Program-made: the position numbers and the translations under genes
The notes under the pieces: generated by a model
What the model saw: only the letters and a program-made list of their open reading frames with translations
Told to the model about the DNA's origin: nothing
Database searches by the model: none
In this document: positions 29,559 through 38,438 of the stretch, in pieces
Numbering within the stretch: position 1 is the first letter of the stretch
Layout of the letters: the number at the start of each line of letters is the position of its first letter
Source of the DNA: Pseudonocardiaceae bacterium
GTDB taxonomy: Bacteria; Actinomycetota; Actinomycetes; Mycobacteriales; Pseudonocardiaceae
Length of the DNA: 64,000 bases
NCBI GenBank assembly: GCA_009377865.1
Contig: WHTH01000011.1
Span: forward strand, 1-64,000
Direction: 5' to 3'

Positions 29559-30728
29559 TCAGTGCGAATCGAGGTAGCCGTGCAGGTTGCGCACGGTCTC
29601 CGGCAACGAGTCCCCGCCGAACTTCTCCAGCGCCGCGTCGGCCAGCACCAGCGCGACCATCGCCTCGGCGACCACTCCCGCTGCAGGGAGCGCGCAGACG
29701 TCGGACCGCTGGTTGATCGCCACCGCGACCTGCCCGGTCGACAGGTCCACGGTCCCCAGTGCCCGCGGCACGGTGGAGATCGGTTTCATCGCCACCCGCA
29801 CCCGCAGCGGCTCGCCGTTGGTCATGCCGCCCTCGAGCCCACCGGCGCGGTTGGTCGAGCGCATCACCCCATCGGGGCCCGGCGCCATCTCGTCGTGGGC
29901 GACGCTGCCGCGCCGGCGTGCGGTCGCGAACCCGTCGCCGATCTCTACCCCCTTCATCGCCTGGATCCCCATCAGTGCCGCCGCGAGCCGGGAGTCGAGC
30001 CGCCGGTCGGCGTGCACGAACGAGCCGAGGCCGACCGGCAGGCCGTGCGCGACGACCTCGACGACGCCGCCGAGGGTGTCGCCGTCCTTCTTGGCCGCGT
30101 CGACCTCCTCGACCATCGCCGCCGATGCGGTTTCGTCGAAGGCCCGGACCGGGCTGGCGTCGACCCGCTCGGCGTCACCGGGCCCCGGTACCACCCCCGC
30201 GGGTGTGTCGACCTCACCGAGCGAGACGACGTGCGAGAGCACCTCGACGCCCAGGGCCTGCCGCAGCAGCGCCCTGGCCACCGTGCCCAGTGCCACCCGG
30301 GAGGCGGTTTCCCGCGCGCTGGCCCGCTCCAGCACCGGGCGGGCGTCGTCGAAGCCGTACTTGGTCATCCCGGCCATGTCGGCGTGACCCGGCCGCGGTC
30401 GGGTCAGCGGTGCGTTGCGGGCCTGGCGGGCGAGCACGTCGGGGTCGACCGGGTCGGCGGCCATCACGGTCTCCCACTTGGGCCACTCGGTGTTGCCGAT
30501 CCGGATCGCGACCGGGCCGCCGAGCGTGTGCCCGTGCCGGATGCCACCGACCAGCTCGACCTCGTCGGCCTCGAACTTCATCCGGGCGCCACGGCCGTGG
30601 CCGAGCCGGCGACGGGCCAGCTCGGCCTGCACGTCCTTAGTGGCGACCGCCACCCCGGCGACCATGCCCTCGAGCACGGCGACCAGCGCGGGGCCGTGGG
30701 ACTCCCCGGCGGTGATCCAACGCAACAC
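29559..30728 (-). CDS. aroC: Chorismate synthase
   Basis: FMN-dependent 1,4-elimination giving chorismate, last step of the shikimate pathway. Signatures in 389 residues: [20 protein letters not shown], the [12 protein letters not shown] region, [18 protein letters not shown] with the catalytic His, [17 protein letters not shown], and [15 protein letters not shown]. The GTG at 30728 gives the canonical start; upstream frame extension would overlap the prepilin peptidase gene, which ends 28 nt before. Confidence 0.96.
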   Translation of the reverse strand: MLRWITAGESHGPALVAVLEGMVAGVAVATKDVQAELARRRLGHGRGARMKFEADEVELVGGIRHGHTLGGPVAIRIGNTEWPKWETVMAADPVDPDVLARQARNAPLTRPRPGHADMAGMTKYGFDDARPVLERASARETASRVALGTVARALLRQALGVEVLSHVVSLGEVDTPAGVVPGPGDAERVDASPVRAFDETASAAMVEEVDAAKKDGDTLGGVVEVVAHGLPVGLGSFVHADRRLDSRLAAALMGIQAMKGVEIGDGFATARRRGSVAHDEMAPGPDGVMRSTNRAGGLEGGMTNGEPLRVRVAMKPISTVPRALGTVDLSTGQVAVAINQRSDVCALPAAGVVAEAMVALVLADAALEKFGGDSLPETVRNLHGYLDSH

Positions 30729-30756
30729 CCCACAATTCTCCCACGCGAGGCGCCAC

Positions 30757-31410
30757 TCACCCCGCAGCGGCCAGCACCACCAGCCAGGCGGCGCCGAGCA
30801 TCGCCGGGCCGTGCGGGACATCGCGGTGCCCGAATGGTGCGGTGGCCGCAGCCAGCAGCGCGGTGAGCACGGTGGCGGCCAGCACAGCCAGCAGCAACCC
30901 GGACCAGGACACCGCGGCGGTCACCGCACCCAGCGACCCGGCGAGCTTGACGTCGCCGCCACCGAGCGCGCCCGGCGCGACGAGTCGCACCGCCGCGTAC
31001 CCGCCTGCCCACAGCAGACCGCCCAGCAACCCCCGCAGCGCGAGCACAGGATCACCGGCACCGCAGGCGGCGACCGCCAGCAGTACGGCAGCCGCCGGGT
31101 AGGCGGGCAGCGTCAGCGCATCCGGCAGCCGGCGCTGTGCCAGGTCGGTCGCCGACAGCAGCACCGCGAGCCAGCCGAGCGCCAGCGGCATCGGCAGCCA
31201 CCACCACGGCGGCGCCATCAGCGCCACCGCCGCCCACAACGTGGCCACAGCGGGCGCAGCCCACCATGCCGTTGCCACTCCGCATCGCAGCCGGGCCAGC
31301 AGCACCGTTCCCGCGGCTCCCGCACCCACCCCACCCGCCACGGCGAGCACGACGCCTCCCACCACTCCCACACCGCCACGATCGGGCAGCGACCGCGTCG
31401 ACGCGACCAC
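30757..31410 (-). CDS. Prepilin peptidase (type IV, A24), short form
   Basis: Aspartyl protease of the inner membrane, 217 residues with about seven hydrophobic segments. The two catalytic aspartates are in [16 protein letters not shown] and [13 protein letters not shown]. It lacks the N-terminal cytosolic cysteine-rich methylase region of PilD, as is usual for actinobacterial short forms related to CpaA/TadV. No pilin genes are in the window. M. tuberculosis has a similar gene (Rv2551c) next to aroE. GTG start at 31410. Confidence 0.87.
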   Translation of the reverse strand: MVASTRSLPDRGGVGVVGGVVLAVAGGVGAGAAGTVLLARLRCGVATAWWAAPAVATLWAAVALMAPPWWWLPMPLALGWLAVLLSATDLAQRRLPDALTLPAYPAAAVLLAVAACGAGDPVLALRGLLGGLLWAGGYAAVRLVAPGALGGGDVKLAGSLGAVTAAVSWSGLLLAVLAATVLTALLAAATAPFGHRDVPHGPAMLGAAWLVVLAAAG

Positions 31411-31481
31411 GTGTGCCGCGCCTTGTGGACAGCTGCGCTAGTGGGGACGCGGTCTCAGGAGCAGCGTGTGGTCGATCCTCC

Positions 31482-31814
31482 TCACGCTGCCGGCCAGTCA
31501 AGGATGACCCGCTCCGCACCACCGTTGAACGCCGCGGCGATCTCCAGTCTCCCCCCGATCGCGTCGAGGTAGCGGGCGAGTAGCTCGATGGTCGCCACCG
31601 CGCCGTGTTCGATGTGGCTGACCCGCGCCTTGGACACACCCATGCGCGCGGCGACGTCAACCTGCCTCAACCCCGCCCGCTTGCGAAGCTCGACGAGACG
31701 CTGCAGTGCCAGGTCGCGGCGCAGCTGCTCGACCCGCTGCGCCTGCTCGTCGGTGCCTCCCAGCGCGTCAGCCAACTCGTCCCGGACCTCATCCCAGGTG
31801 TGCCACTCGGTCAT
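31482..31814 (-). CDS. higA: XRE-family antitoxin (HigA-like)
   Basis: A 110-residue DNA-binding protein. A helical N-terminal region (WDEVRDELADALGG) is followed by an XRE helix-turn-helix, LRKRAGLRQVDVAARMGVS and KARVSHIEHG, and a C-terminal strand region. The ATG overlaps the reconstructed toxin stop by 4 nt (ATGA), the toxin-first order typical of higBA. The antitoxin frame is intact although the toxin is frameshifted. Confidence 0.88.
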   Translation of the reverse strand: MTEWHTWDEVRDELADALGGTDEQAQRVEQLRRDLALQRLVELRKRAGLRQVDVAARMGVSKARVSHIEHGAVATIELLARYLDAIGGRLEIAAAFNGGAERVILDWPAA

Positions 31815-32169
31815 GATCCAGACTCCTTGATCCATTCCTTGTACCGCTGCTCGGCGAGTGGTATGGCGTCGTCGTACCAGCGCTTCCAACTGCCCGCCTT
31901 GTCGCCAGCGGCCAGCAGGACCGCGTTGCTAGCTCGATCGAAGGCGAAAAGGATGCGGATCTCGCTGCTCCGAGCCGACCCGGGCCGGAGTGCTTGAGAT
32001 GGTGCAGGCTCGAACCCTTCACTCGGTCGACGATGGGCCGACCCAACGTTGGACCTTCGATGGCGAGCAGATCCAGGGCGTCGCTGATCTGTCGCAGTGT
32101 GTCTCGATCCGTGCGACGCAGCTCGTGAAGCCATTGCCGCACCTCGCCGACCATCACGATCTGCCACAC
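31811..32169 (-). pseudogene. higB: HigB/RelE-type toxin interrupted by a 1-nt frameshift
   Basis: Two frames together give one toxin. The first begins VWQIVMVGEVRQWLHEL and continues to LGRPIVDRVKGSSLHHLK. The second resumes at ALRPGSARSSEIRILF and ends GDKAGSWKRWYDDAIPLAEQ plus a short tail. The break is at about 31990-31996, where one base is missing; restoring it would give ~119 residues, the normal length for this family. The GTG at 32169 is taken as start because TATACT ends 7 nt upstream. An ATG at 32190 in the same frame would include the -10. The break could be a real inactivation or a sequencing error. Confidence 0.82.
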
Positions 32170-32175
32170 CCGAAA

Positions 32176-32206
32176 AGTATACACTTTCATTGACCTAGGA
32201 GGTCAA
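32176..32206 (-). promoter_or_regulatory. higBA promoter with perfect inverted-repeat operator
   Basis: TTGACCT and AGGTCAA (32190-32196 and 32200-32206) form a perfect 7-bp inverted repeat with a 3-bp spacer. Next to it on the minus strand is the -10 TATACT (32176-32181), 7 nt before the toxin GTG. The repeat contains a TTGACC that could be part of a -35, so binding there by HigA would block the promoter. It overlaps the aroE stop codon (32195-32197). Confidence 0.62.
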
Positions 32207-33037
32207 GGGCAAGAGCGAGCGACCGGTGGCGGCCTGCAGCGCGTCACGCATCGCCTCGCGGGGGGCGGAGAGCCCGGTGAACTGCTCCACCTGCCCGAAG
32301 GCCTGGTGCAGCAGCATGTCCAACCCGCTGGCCAGCCGGCCGCCGGCAGTGGCCACCGCAACAGCAACCGGTGTGGGCCACGGATGGTAGGCCGCGTCGA
32401 GCACCACCGGCGCCCGCGCCACCGCCGGCGCGACCTGCTCCGACGCGTCGGCGGGCACTGTGCTGACCACCACATCGGCACCGGCGCACCGCGACGGCGT
32501 GACCTCGCCCCAGCCGAGCACCCGCGCCGCCAACCCGAGTCGCTCGGCGCAGTGCACCGTCTCGGCCGCGCGGCCGGCATCGCGCACCACCAGATCGACC
32601 TCGACGACGCCCCACCCGATGAGGCCGGCCAGCGCCGCGCGCGCGGTGCCACCCGCCCCGAGCAGCACGGCACGTCCCGTCGCAGGCGTGCGCGGGCCCC
32701 CGACGGCGCGCAGCGCGCCCACCACGCCGTCGACGTCGGTGCAGTCTGCCGACCAGCCGTGATCGCCCCGGACAAGCGTGTTGGCCGCCCCGACGATCAC
32801 AGCACGCTCGCTGGCGACGTCGGCCATCCGTAACGCCGCCACTTTGCCGGGCATGGTGACCGACAGCCCCACCCAGTCCGGGCCGAGCCCCGCCACCAGA
32901 TCGGGCAGCTCGTCGTCGCCGCACTCCACCGGGTCGTAACGCCAGCCGGCGAGGCCGAGCTGCGCGTAGGCGGCACGGTGCAGGACCGGGGACAGCGAGT
33001 GAGCGACCGGGCGCCCCAGCACACCGGCGCGCCGCAC
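32195..33037 (-). CDS. aroE: Shikimate dehydrogenase
   Basis: NADPH-dependent reduction of 3-dehydroshikimate. AGVLGRPVAHSLSPVLH at the N-terminus, LSVTMPGKVAAL with catalytic Lys, the DCTDVDG segment with catalytic Asp, and the Rossmann motif LLGAGGTARAALAGL are all present. The start is uncertain. GTG 33037 is given (280 residues), but GAGGAG abuts it. A CTG at 33052 overlaps the mltG stop (CTGA), has GGGG at a good distance and aligns better with mycobacterial AroE (both from memory and by eye). It is the last gene of the alaS-ruvX-mltG-aroE run. Confidence 0.92.
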   Translation of the reverse strand: MRRAGVLGRPVAHSLSPVLHRAAYAQLGLAGWRYDPVECGDDELPDLVAGLGPDWVGLSVTMPGKVAALRMADVASERAVIVGAANTLVRGDHGWSADCTDVDGVVGALRAVGGPRTPATGRAVLLGAGGTARAALAGLIGWGVVEVDLVVRDAGRAAETVHCAERLGLAARVLGWGEVTPSRCAGADVVVSTVPADASEQVAPAVARAPVVLDAAYHPWPTPVAVAVATAGGRLASGLDMLLHQAFGQVEQFTGLSAPREAMRDALQAATGRSLLPLTS

Positions 33038-33048
33038 CTCCTCAGTGC

Positions 33049-34242
33049 TCAGAAGATGCCCCTGGCGCGGGCATCGGCCACCGCCGCGCTGTGCTCCTCG
33101 ATGCTGACCGAGAAGCAGGACGTGCCGTCGGTCTGGCACTTGACGAAGTAGCGCCACGGTCCGGGTTCAGGGTTCATCGCGGCGGCCACCGCTTCGGTGC
33201 TCGGCGTGCCGATCGGCGAGGGCGGCAGGCCCGGGTTGAGGTAGGTGTTGTACGGGCCGGGTGCACCGCGGTCGGCGTCGGTGGTGGTGATCTGCTGCCG
33301 ATCCAGTGGGTAGTTGATCGTCGAGTCCATCTGCAGCGCAAACCGCTCGTCGAGTCGGTTGTAGATCACCCGCGACACCTTGCCGAAGTCGGCGGTGATG
33401 GCCTCCCGCTCGATGATCGACGCGATGGTGAGCACCTGGTACGGGTCGAACCCGCCCGGTTGCTCCTCACCGGGCAGACCGGCAGCCTGCAGCCGTGTCG
33501 TGGAGGTCGCCATCACCTGCGCCAGCAGCTCCTCCGCCGATGATCCGGGCCGCACGTCGTAGTTGCCGGGCATGATCAGGCCTTCCAGCCGCTTGCCCGG
33601 CTCGACCCGCGAGACCGCATCGGTGGCCCAGTCCGGCACGCCCAGTTCGGCGGGCTCGTTCTCGGCCATCGCCCGCCGCAGCTCGTCCGGCGTCACGCAA
33701 GTCCGGGTGCCGTTGAGCCGCGCGCAGCTCGTCTCCGAGATCCGGGACAGGATGCCCGGTGTGACGGTGCCGTCCGGCAGTGTGACGTCGTCGAGCTGCC
33801 ATCCGGCGCGGATCGAGAGCCGGCCGACCGCCGAGGCCGGGTCGACCAGCTGGGATACCGCCGCTTCGCCCGACATCCGGGTGCGCATCAGGTAGTACCC
33901 CGGCTGAATCGCCCTGACCCGCTGGTCGTCCTCGGCCGCCAGGGTGAACGCGCGGGCGCTCTTCACGACGCCCGCGGATACCAGCCGGGATGCGATCGCG
34001 CTGGTCGTGTCGCCCTGCTCGACCCGCACCACCACGTCGGTCGCTCCGGTGCCGGTGTAGTCGGGGATCTCGCGCATCTCGAGCAGCTGACGCGCACCGT
34101 AGGCCACCGCCCCGGCGATCAGCACCAGGAGCACGAACAGCACGCTGAAGACGACCCGTCGTCGGCGTCGCTGCCGCGCCTGCCGCGCCGCGGCCGGTTC
34201 CATCCTGCGGTGTCGGCCCATCAACCCGAGATCGTCAGTCAC
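33049..34242 (-). CDS. mltG: Endolytic murein transglycosylase MltG (YceG)
   Basis: Cleaves nascent peptidoglycan at the membrane and is thought to set glycan length. A short basic cytosolic N-terminus is followed by one transmembrane helix (about residues 30-49), a LysM-like region, and the YceG domain with catalytic Glu in [20 protein letters not shown], then [11 protein letters not shown] and [13 protein letters not shown]. The length (397) is normal. The GTG start overlaps the ruvX stop by 4 nt. Confidence 0.94.
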   Translation of the reverse strand: MTDDLGLMGRHRRMEPAAARQARQRRRRRVVFSVLFVLLVLIAGAVAYGARQLLEMREIPDYTGTGATDVVVRVEQGDTTSAIASRLVSAGVVKSARAFTLAAEDDQRVRAIQPGYYLMRTRMSGEAAVSQLVDPASAVGRLSIRAGWQLDDVTLPDGTVTPGILSRISETSCARLNGTRTCVTPDELRRAMAENEPAELGVPDWATDAVSRVEPGKRLEGLIMPGNYDVRPGSSAEELLAQVMATSTTRLQAAGLPGEEQPGGFDPYQVLTIASIIEREAITADFGKVSRVIYNRLDERFALQMDSTINYPLDRQQITTTDADRGAPGPYNTYLNPGLPPSPIGTPSTEAVAAAMNPEPGPWRYFVKCQTDGTSCFSVSIEEHSAAVADARARGIF

Positions 34243-34724
34243 CGGTCGTCCTCCGTGCCCGGTCCCGACGCCCGGCGCGCGTCCAGCCAGCCCTGCAGGA
34301 TCTCCGCCGCCGCAGCCTGGTCGACCACCGCCCGCTGCCGCTTACCGCGGATGCCCCGCTCGCGCAGCACCCGGCTCGCGGCCACCGTCGTCAACCGCTC
34401 GTCGGACAGCTGCACCGCCACGCCGCCCAGCCTTGCCGCGAGCTCGTCGGCGTAGTGCTGCGCAAGCTGGGCTGCCGGACCGTGGCGGCCGGCCAGCGTG
34501 CGGGGAAGCCCGACGACCACCTCCACCACCTCATGCTCGGCGACGAGCGCGGCGAGGGCCTCCAGATCGGCCTTGCCACGACGATCACGGGCCAGGGTAG
34601 TCAGCGGACTTGCGAGCATTCCGCCCGGATCGGACAACGCGACCCCGACACGGACCTCACCGACGTCGACCCCTAGCCGCCGGCCGAGCCCCGGATCCGG
34701 GCCCGTGTCGGGCACCGGGGTCAC
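34239..34724 (-). CDS. ruvX: Holliday junction resolvase-like / pre-16S rRNA nuclease YqgF
   Basis: RNase H-like fold protein of 161 residues, probably involved in 16S rRNA 5'-end maturation. The first strand holds [16 protein letters not shown] with a catalytic Asp. [14 protein letters not shown] and the C-terminal [15 protein letters not shown] supply the other conserved acidic residues. The GTG start overlaps the alaS stop by 4 nt and its stop overlaps mltG by 4 nt, so the three genes are translationally linked. Confidence 0.93.
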   Translation of the reverse strand: MTPVPDTGPDPGLGRRLGVDVGEVRVGVALSDPGGMLASPLTTLARDRRGKADLEALAALVAEHEVVEVVVGLPRTLAGRHGPAAQLAQHYADELAARLGGVAVQLSDERLTTVAASRVLRERGIRGKRQRAVVDQAAAAEILQGWLDARRASGPGTEDDR

Positions 34725-37414
34725 GCCGTGGCCCTCCGGGCGAGCTCGGAGCGCAGCGCATCGATGGCCGCCGGCACCCCGTGCGGCTCGGTGCCGCCGC
34801 CCTGGGCCAGATCGGGCTTGCCCCCGCCACGGCCGCCCACGGCGGGGGCGAAGGCGGGCACCAGCGCGCCGGCCGCCAGGCCCGACTCGCGCGCCGCCGC
34901 CGTGGTGGCCACTACGAAGGAGACCTTGCCCGCGCCGGCGTCGGCGCTGAACAGCGCCACAACCCCGGGACGCTCCCCCAGCCGGCCGCGCACGTCGGAG
35001 GCCAACGCCCGCAGGTCGTTGCCGCTGACCCCCTCCGGCGCGGCCGCAGCCACCAGCGTGGTACCCGACACCTGCTCGGCGGTCTCGGCCAGCGCCCCGG
35101 CCGACGACAGCGCGGCGCTGGCACGCAGCGCCTCTAGCTCGCGCTCGGCCGACCGGAGCCGCTCGACGGTCTGCCCGATCCGATCGGGCAGTTCCTCCGG
35201 ACGGGCCTTGAACTGCTCGGCGAGCTGGTTGACCAGCACGTGCTCGCGGGACAGGAACCGGAACGCGTCGAGCCCGACCAGTGCCTCCACCCGGCGGACC
35301 CCGGAGCCGATGGAGGCCTCCGAGAGCATCTTGACCAGACCGATGTCGGACGAGTTGGGCACGTGGGTGCCGCCGCACAGTTCCTTGGAGTAGTCGCCGA
35401 TGGTGACCACCCGTACCGCGTCGCCGTAGCGCTCGCCGAACATCGCGATCGCGCCCGCACGGCGCGCGTCGTCCATCGTCATGACGTCGGCGCGGATATC
35501 CAGCGAGCGCAGCAGCACCTCGTTGATCTCGTCCTCGACATCGGCCAGCACGCTGGGCGGCACAGCGCCGGCGGGCGAGGTGAAGTCGAAGCGCAACCGT
35601 CCCGGTGCGTTGAGCGAGCCGGCCTGAGCAGCGCTGCTGCCCAGCGCGCGCCGCACCCCGGAATGCACCAGGTGGGTGGCCGAGTGGGCCCGCGCGACCG
35701 CCTGCCGCCGCGTGACGTCCACCTCGGCCGACACCGGCGCATCCAGCACGACCTCGCCGGATCTGACGGTGCCGCGGTGCACCGACAGATCGGGCACCGG
35801 CGACTGCACGTCATCGATGTCGACAGTGAAACCGTCGCCGACCAGCCGCCCGGTGTCGGCCTGCTGGCCGCCACCCTCGGTATAGAACGGCGTGCGGGCG
35901 AGCATCACCTCCACCGCCGAACCCTCCCCGGCTGCGGGCACTCCGACGCCGTCGACGAGCAGCCCCACCACGCGTGACTCGACCGCCAGATCGGTGTAGC
36001 CGAGGAACTCGGTGCCGCCGTGGGCGTCGAGAACCGTCCGGTACTTCCCCAGGTCCCCGTGCCCGGTCCGGCGGGCCGCGGCGTCGGCCTTGGCCCGCTC
36101 ACGCTGCTGCGCCATCAGCGCGCGGAAGCCCTCGGTGTCGACCGAGAGGCCGGCCTCGGCCGCCATCTCGAGCGTGAGGTCGATCGGGAACCCGTAGGTG
36201 TCGTGCAGCGCGAAGGCCTGTCCGCCGGATAGCTGCGCCCCGCCGGCGGCGCGCGTCTCGGCAACCGCGTTGTCGAAGATCTTCGATCCGGTCGACAGCG
36301 TGGCCAGGAAGCTGTCCTCCTCGGCGCGGACCACCGCGTCGAGCCGCTCGAAGTCGCTGACCAGCTCCGGGAAGGACGGTCCCATCGCGTCCCGGACCAC
36401 CGCCACGATCTCGCCGAGGACGGGCTCGTGCACTCCCAGCAGCCGGGCCGAGCGCACGATCCGCCGCAGCAGCCTGCGCAGCACGTAGCCACGGCCCTCG
36501 TTGCTGGGAGTCACCCCGTCGGCGATGAGCATGGCCCCGGTGCGGGCGTGGTCGGCGATCACCCGGAACCGGACGTCATCGGCGTGGTCAGCGTCGGCAC
36601 TGCCGTAGCGGCGCCCGGACAGCTCCTCGGCCAGGTCGATCACCGGCCGCAGCAGGTCGGTCTCGTAGACGTTGTCGACTCCTTGCAGCAGGAACGCGAC
36701 CCGCTCGATGCCCAACCCGGTGTCGATGTTCTGCGCGGGCAGCGGCCGCAGGATCTCGAAGTCGCCCTTGCCCGCTCCGGTCGGATCACCCCGCTCGTCC
36801 TGCATGAAGACGAGGTTCCAGATCTCCAGGTAGCGGTCCTCGTCGACGACCGGCCCGCCCCCCTGACCGTAGGCCGGCCCACGGTCGTAGTAGATCTCCG
36901 AGCACGGGCCGCAGGGGCCCGCGACGCCCATCGACCAGAAGTTGTCCGTCACGCCCCGACGCTGGATCCGCTCCGCGGGCACCCCCGCCAGCTCCCGCCA
37001 CAGCCGCTCGGCCTCGTCGTCGTTCTCGTAGACAGTGACCCAGATCCGCTCGGGGTCAAAGCCGTAACCCCCGTCCTCGACCGATCCGGTGACCAGCTCC
37101 CAGGCGTGCGCGATCGCGCCCTCCTTGAAGTAGTCGCCGAAGGAGAAGTTGCCGGCCATCTGGAAGAAGGTGAGGTGGCGGGTGGTGTTCCCGACCTCTT
37201 CGATGTCCGGCGTGCGCACACACTTCTGAATCGACACCGCGCGGGGGTAGGGAGGGCTGGCCTGGCCCAGGAAGTAGGGCTTGAACGGCACCATGCCGGC
37301 GTTGACGAACAGCAGGTTGGGGTCGTCGAGCAGCAGCGAGGCGCTGGGCACCACGACGTGACCGGCTCGCTCGAAGTGGTCTAGGAACCGCTGGCGGATC
37401 TCGGGGGTCTGCAC
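34721..37414 (-). CDS. alaS: Alanyl-tRNA synthetase
   Basis: Class II synthetase of 897 residues. The catalytic core starts [20 protein letters not shown], with [20 protein letters not shown] as motif 2 region. The editing domain carries the [16 protein letters not shown] and CGGTHVPN zinc and active-site motifs, and the C-terminal DHHA1 domain includes the glycine-rich [14 protein letters not shown]. Length is normal. GTG start. It lies 9 nt after the DUF6167 gene and overlaps ruvX. Confidence 0.97.
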   Translation of the reverse strand: MQTPEIRQRFLDHFERAGHVVVPSASLLLDDPNLLFVNAGMVPFKPYFLGQASPPYPRAVSIQKCVRTPDIEEVGNTTRHLTFFQMAGNFSFGDYFKEGAIAHAWELVTGSVEDGGYGFDPERIWVTVYENDDEAERLWRELAGVPAERIQRRGVTDNFWSMGVAGPCGPCSEIYYDRGPAYGQGGGPVVDEDRYLEIWNLVFMQDERGDPTGAGKGDFEILRPLPAQNIDTGLGIERVAFLLQGVDNVYETDLLRPVIDLAEELSGRRYGSADADHADDVRFRVIADHARTGAMLIADGVTPSNEGRGYVLRRLLRRIVRSARLLGVHEPVLGEIVAVVRDAMGPSFPELVSDFERLDAVVRAEEDSFLATLSTGSKIFDNAVAETRAAGGAQLSGGQAFALHDTYGFPIDLTLEMAAEAGLSVDTEGFRALMAQQRERAKADAAARRTGHGDLGKYRTVLDAHGGTEFLGYTDLAVESRVVGLLVDGVGVPAAGEGSAVEVMLARTPFYTEGGGQQADTGRLVGDGFTVDIDDVQSPVPDLSVHRGTVRSGEVVLDAPVSAEVDVTRRQAVARAHSATHLVHSGVRRALGSSAAQAGSLNAPGRLRFDFTSPAGAVPPSVLADVEDEINEVLLRSLDIRADVMTMDDARRAGAIAMFGERYGDAVRVVTIGDYSKELCGGTHVPNSSDIGLVKMLSEASIGSGVRRVEALVGLDAFRFLSREHVLVNQLAEQFKARPEELPDRIGQTVERLRSAERELEALRASAALSSAGALAETAEQVSGTTLVAAAAPEGVSGNDLRALASDVRGRLGERPGVVALFSADAGAGKVSFVVATTAAARESGLAAGALVPAFAPAVGGRGGGKPDLAQGGGTEPHGVPAAIDALRSELARRATA

Positions 37415-37423
37415 GGTGTCAGG

Positions 37424-37756
37424 TTACGAGCCGCCAGCCCTCGTCCTGTCCGCGGCCGGATGCTGGCCCCCGACCGCCGGCACCGTCCATCCGGGACGAG
37501 TCGCGACCTGGCGGCGGGGCGCGGTGTGGATGCCGCTGTGGGCGGCGACGGTGGCATGCAGCTCCGCCTCGCGTTCGGCCATCCCGGCGCGGACGTCGGC
37601 ACCGAAGGAACCGATCGCCTCAGCCAGCTCCCGCGCAGCGTCGTTCACATTCTCCGCGGCACCGGCCGGGGTGAGCCGGCGCGCCACACCGCTGGCTCTG
37701 CGGGTCGCGGCGACCCCGGCTGCGAAACCCACACCGAACCAGAACATGCCCCTCAC
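37424..37756 (-). CDS. DUF6167-like small membrane-associated protein
   Basis: A 110-residue protein with a short N-terminal hydrophobic segment (GMFWFGVGFAAGVAATR) followed by an amphipathic helical region (NDAARELAEAIGSFGADVRAGM) and a disordered tail. It resembles actinobacterial DUF6167 proteins found just upstream of alaS. No enzymatic motifs. The GTG overlaps the DUF948 stop by 4 nt. Function unknown. Confidence 0.72.
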   Translation of the reverse strand: MRGMFWFGVGFAAGVAATRRASGVARRLTPAGAAENVNDAARELAEAIGSFGADVRAGMAEREAELHATVAAHSGIHTAPRRQVATRPGWTVPAVGGQHPAADRTRAGGS

Positions 37757-38145
37757 CGCCGACCCCCGATCCGTCGCCGGCCGCGGCCGCCCCCGGTCTT
37801 GCGGCGGCGTCGTGCCGCCTTACCTACCCCGTAGAACAGCGCGGCGACGCGGACCAGCGGACCACCCAGGGTGGCGGTGAACAGCGAGCTGAGCGCGGCG
37901 AGGTTGCCGCTGACGACGCCGACGTTGCTCGAGATCCCGTCGAGCCGCTCGAGCTGCGTGTTCACGTGGGTGATCGTCGTGTTCGCGCCGGACAGCAGCG
38001 GGTCGCTGCCCTCGTGGGCCTTGCGGATCGCCTCTGTCGCCTCGTCCAGCGTGTGCCCGAGCTTGATCAGCGGCACGGCGAGCAGCAACACCAGCAGCAC
38101 GAAAGCAGCGGCGGCGACGATCGCCGCGATCTGGCCTGCCGACAC
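37753..38145 (-). CDS. DUF948 domain protein
   Basis: A 130-residue protein with one N-terminal transmembrane helix (IAAIVAAAAFVLLVLLLAVP), a coiled helical region (TLDEATEAIRKAHEGSDPLL), and a strongly basic C-terminus (RRRRKTGGGRGRRRIGGRR). DUF948 proteins occur in actinobacteria and firmicutes, and the family has no settled function. The GTG at 38145 is chosen over an ATG 5 codons upstream because AAGGAGG lies 4-5 nt before it. Upstream is the 290-bp region shared with the divergent siderophore operon. Confidence 0.75.
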   Translation of the reverse strand: MSAGQIAAIVAAAAFVLLVLLLAVPLIKLGHTLDEATEAIRKAHEGSDPLLSGANTTITHVNTQLERLDGISSNVGVVSGNLAALSSLFTATLGGPLVRVAALFYGVGKAARRRRKTGGGRGRRRIGGRR

Positions 38146-38374
38146 GTGCCCTCCTTGCATTTCCGGGTGGCCGGCGCAACCTGGGCCACGCCCGCGATGG
38201 GCGGCCAGGCTACCGCGCCGATTCGCCGGACGACGGCCGGGTCACCCCTGCACAGAACGACCCTGAACCACCTGGGGATATGGGCCGACAACGCAACGAA
38301 CCCGCTGGGATACGACAGTCTCGCACCGGTCGCGCGATCTTGGCCACCTCGGCGCACATTCACAGCGCAATCGG

Positions 38375-38411
38375 TTGACAGCGAAGGGTGCCTTAGGTAA
38401 GCCTAACCACG
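38375..38411 (+). promoter_or_regulatory. Iron-regulated promoter with IdeR/DmdR box
   Basis: TTAGGTAAGCCTAACC (38393-38408) matches the first 16 positions of the 19-bp IdeR/DmdR1 consensus TWAGGTWAGSCTWACCTWA; the last three bases do not. A consensus -35 TTGACA lies at 38375-38380, 17 nt before a -10-like TAAGCC inside the box. Iron-loaded repressor bound here would cover the -10. It is 28 bp upstream of the first siderophore gene, so the operon is very probably induced by iron limitation. Confidence 0.85.
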
Positions 38412-38438
38412 TTTGGCAAGCCTCTGATCGAGGAGCTG

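Noticed and set aside
31811-32169. Programmed frameshifting as explanation for the higB and E1 breaks
   Set aside because: Both would need a -1 shift, but no X-XXY-YYZ slippery heptamer or following pseudoknot is visible; at the E1 site the prfB-like +1 reading gives a different, non-coding frame.
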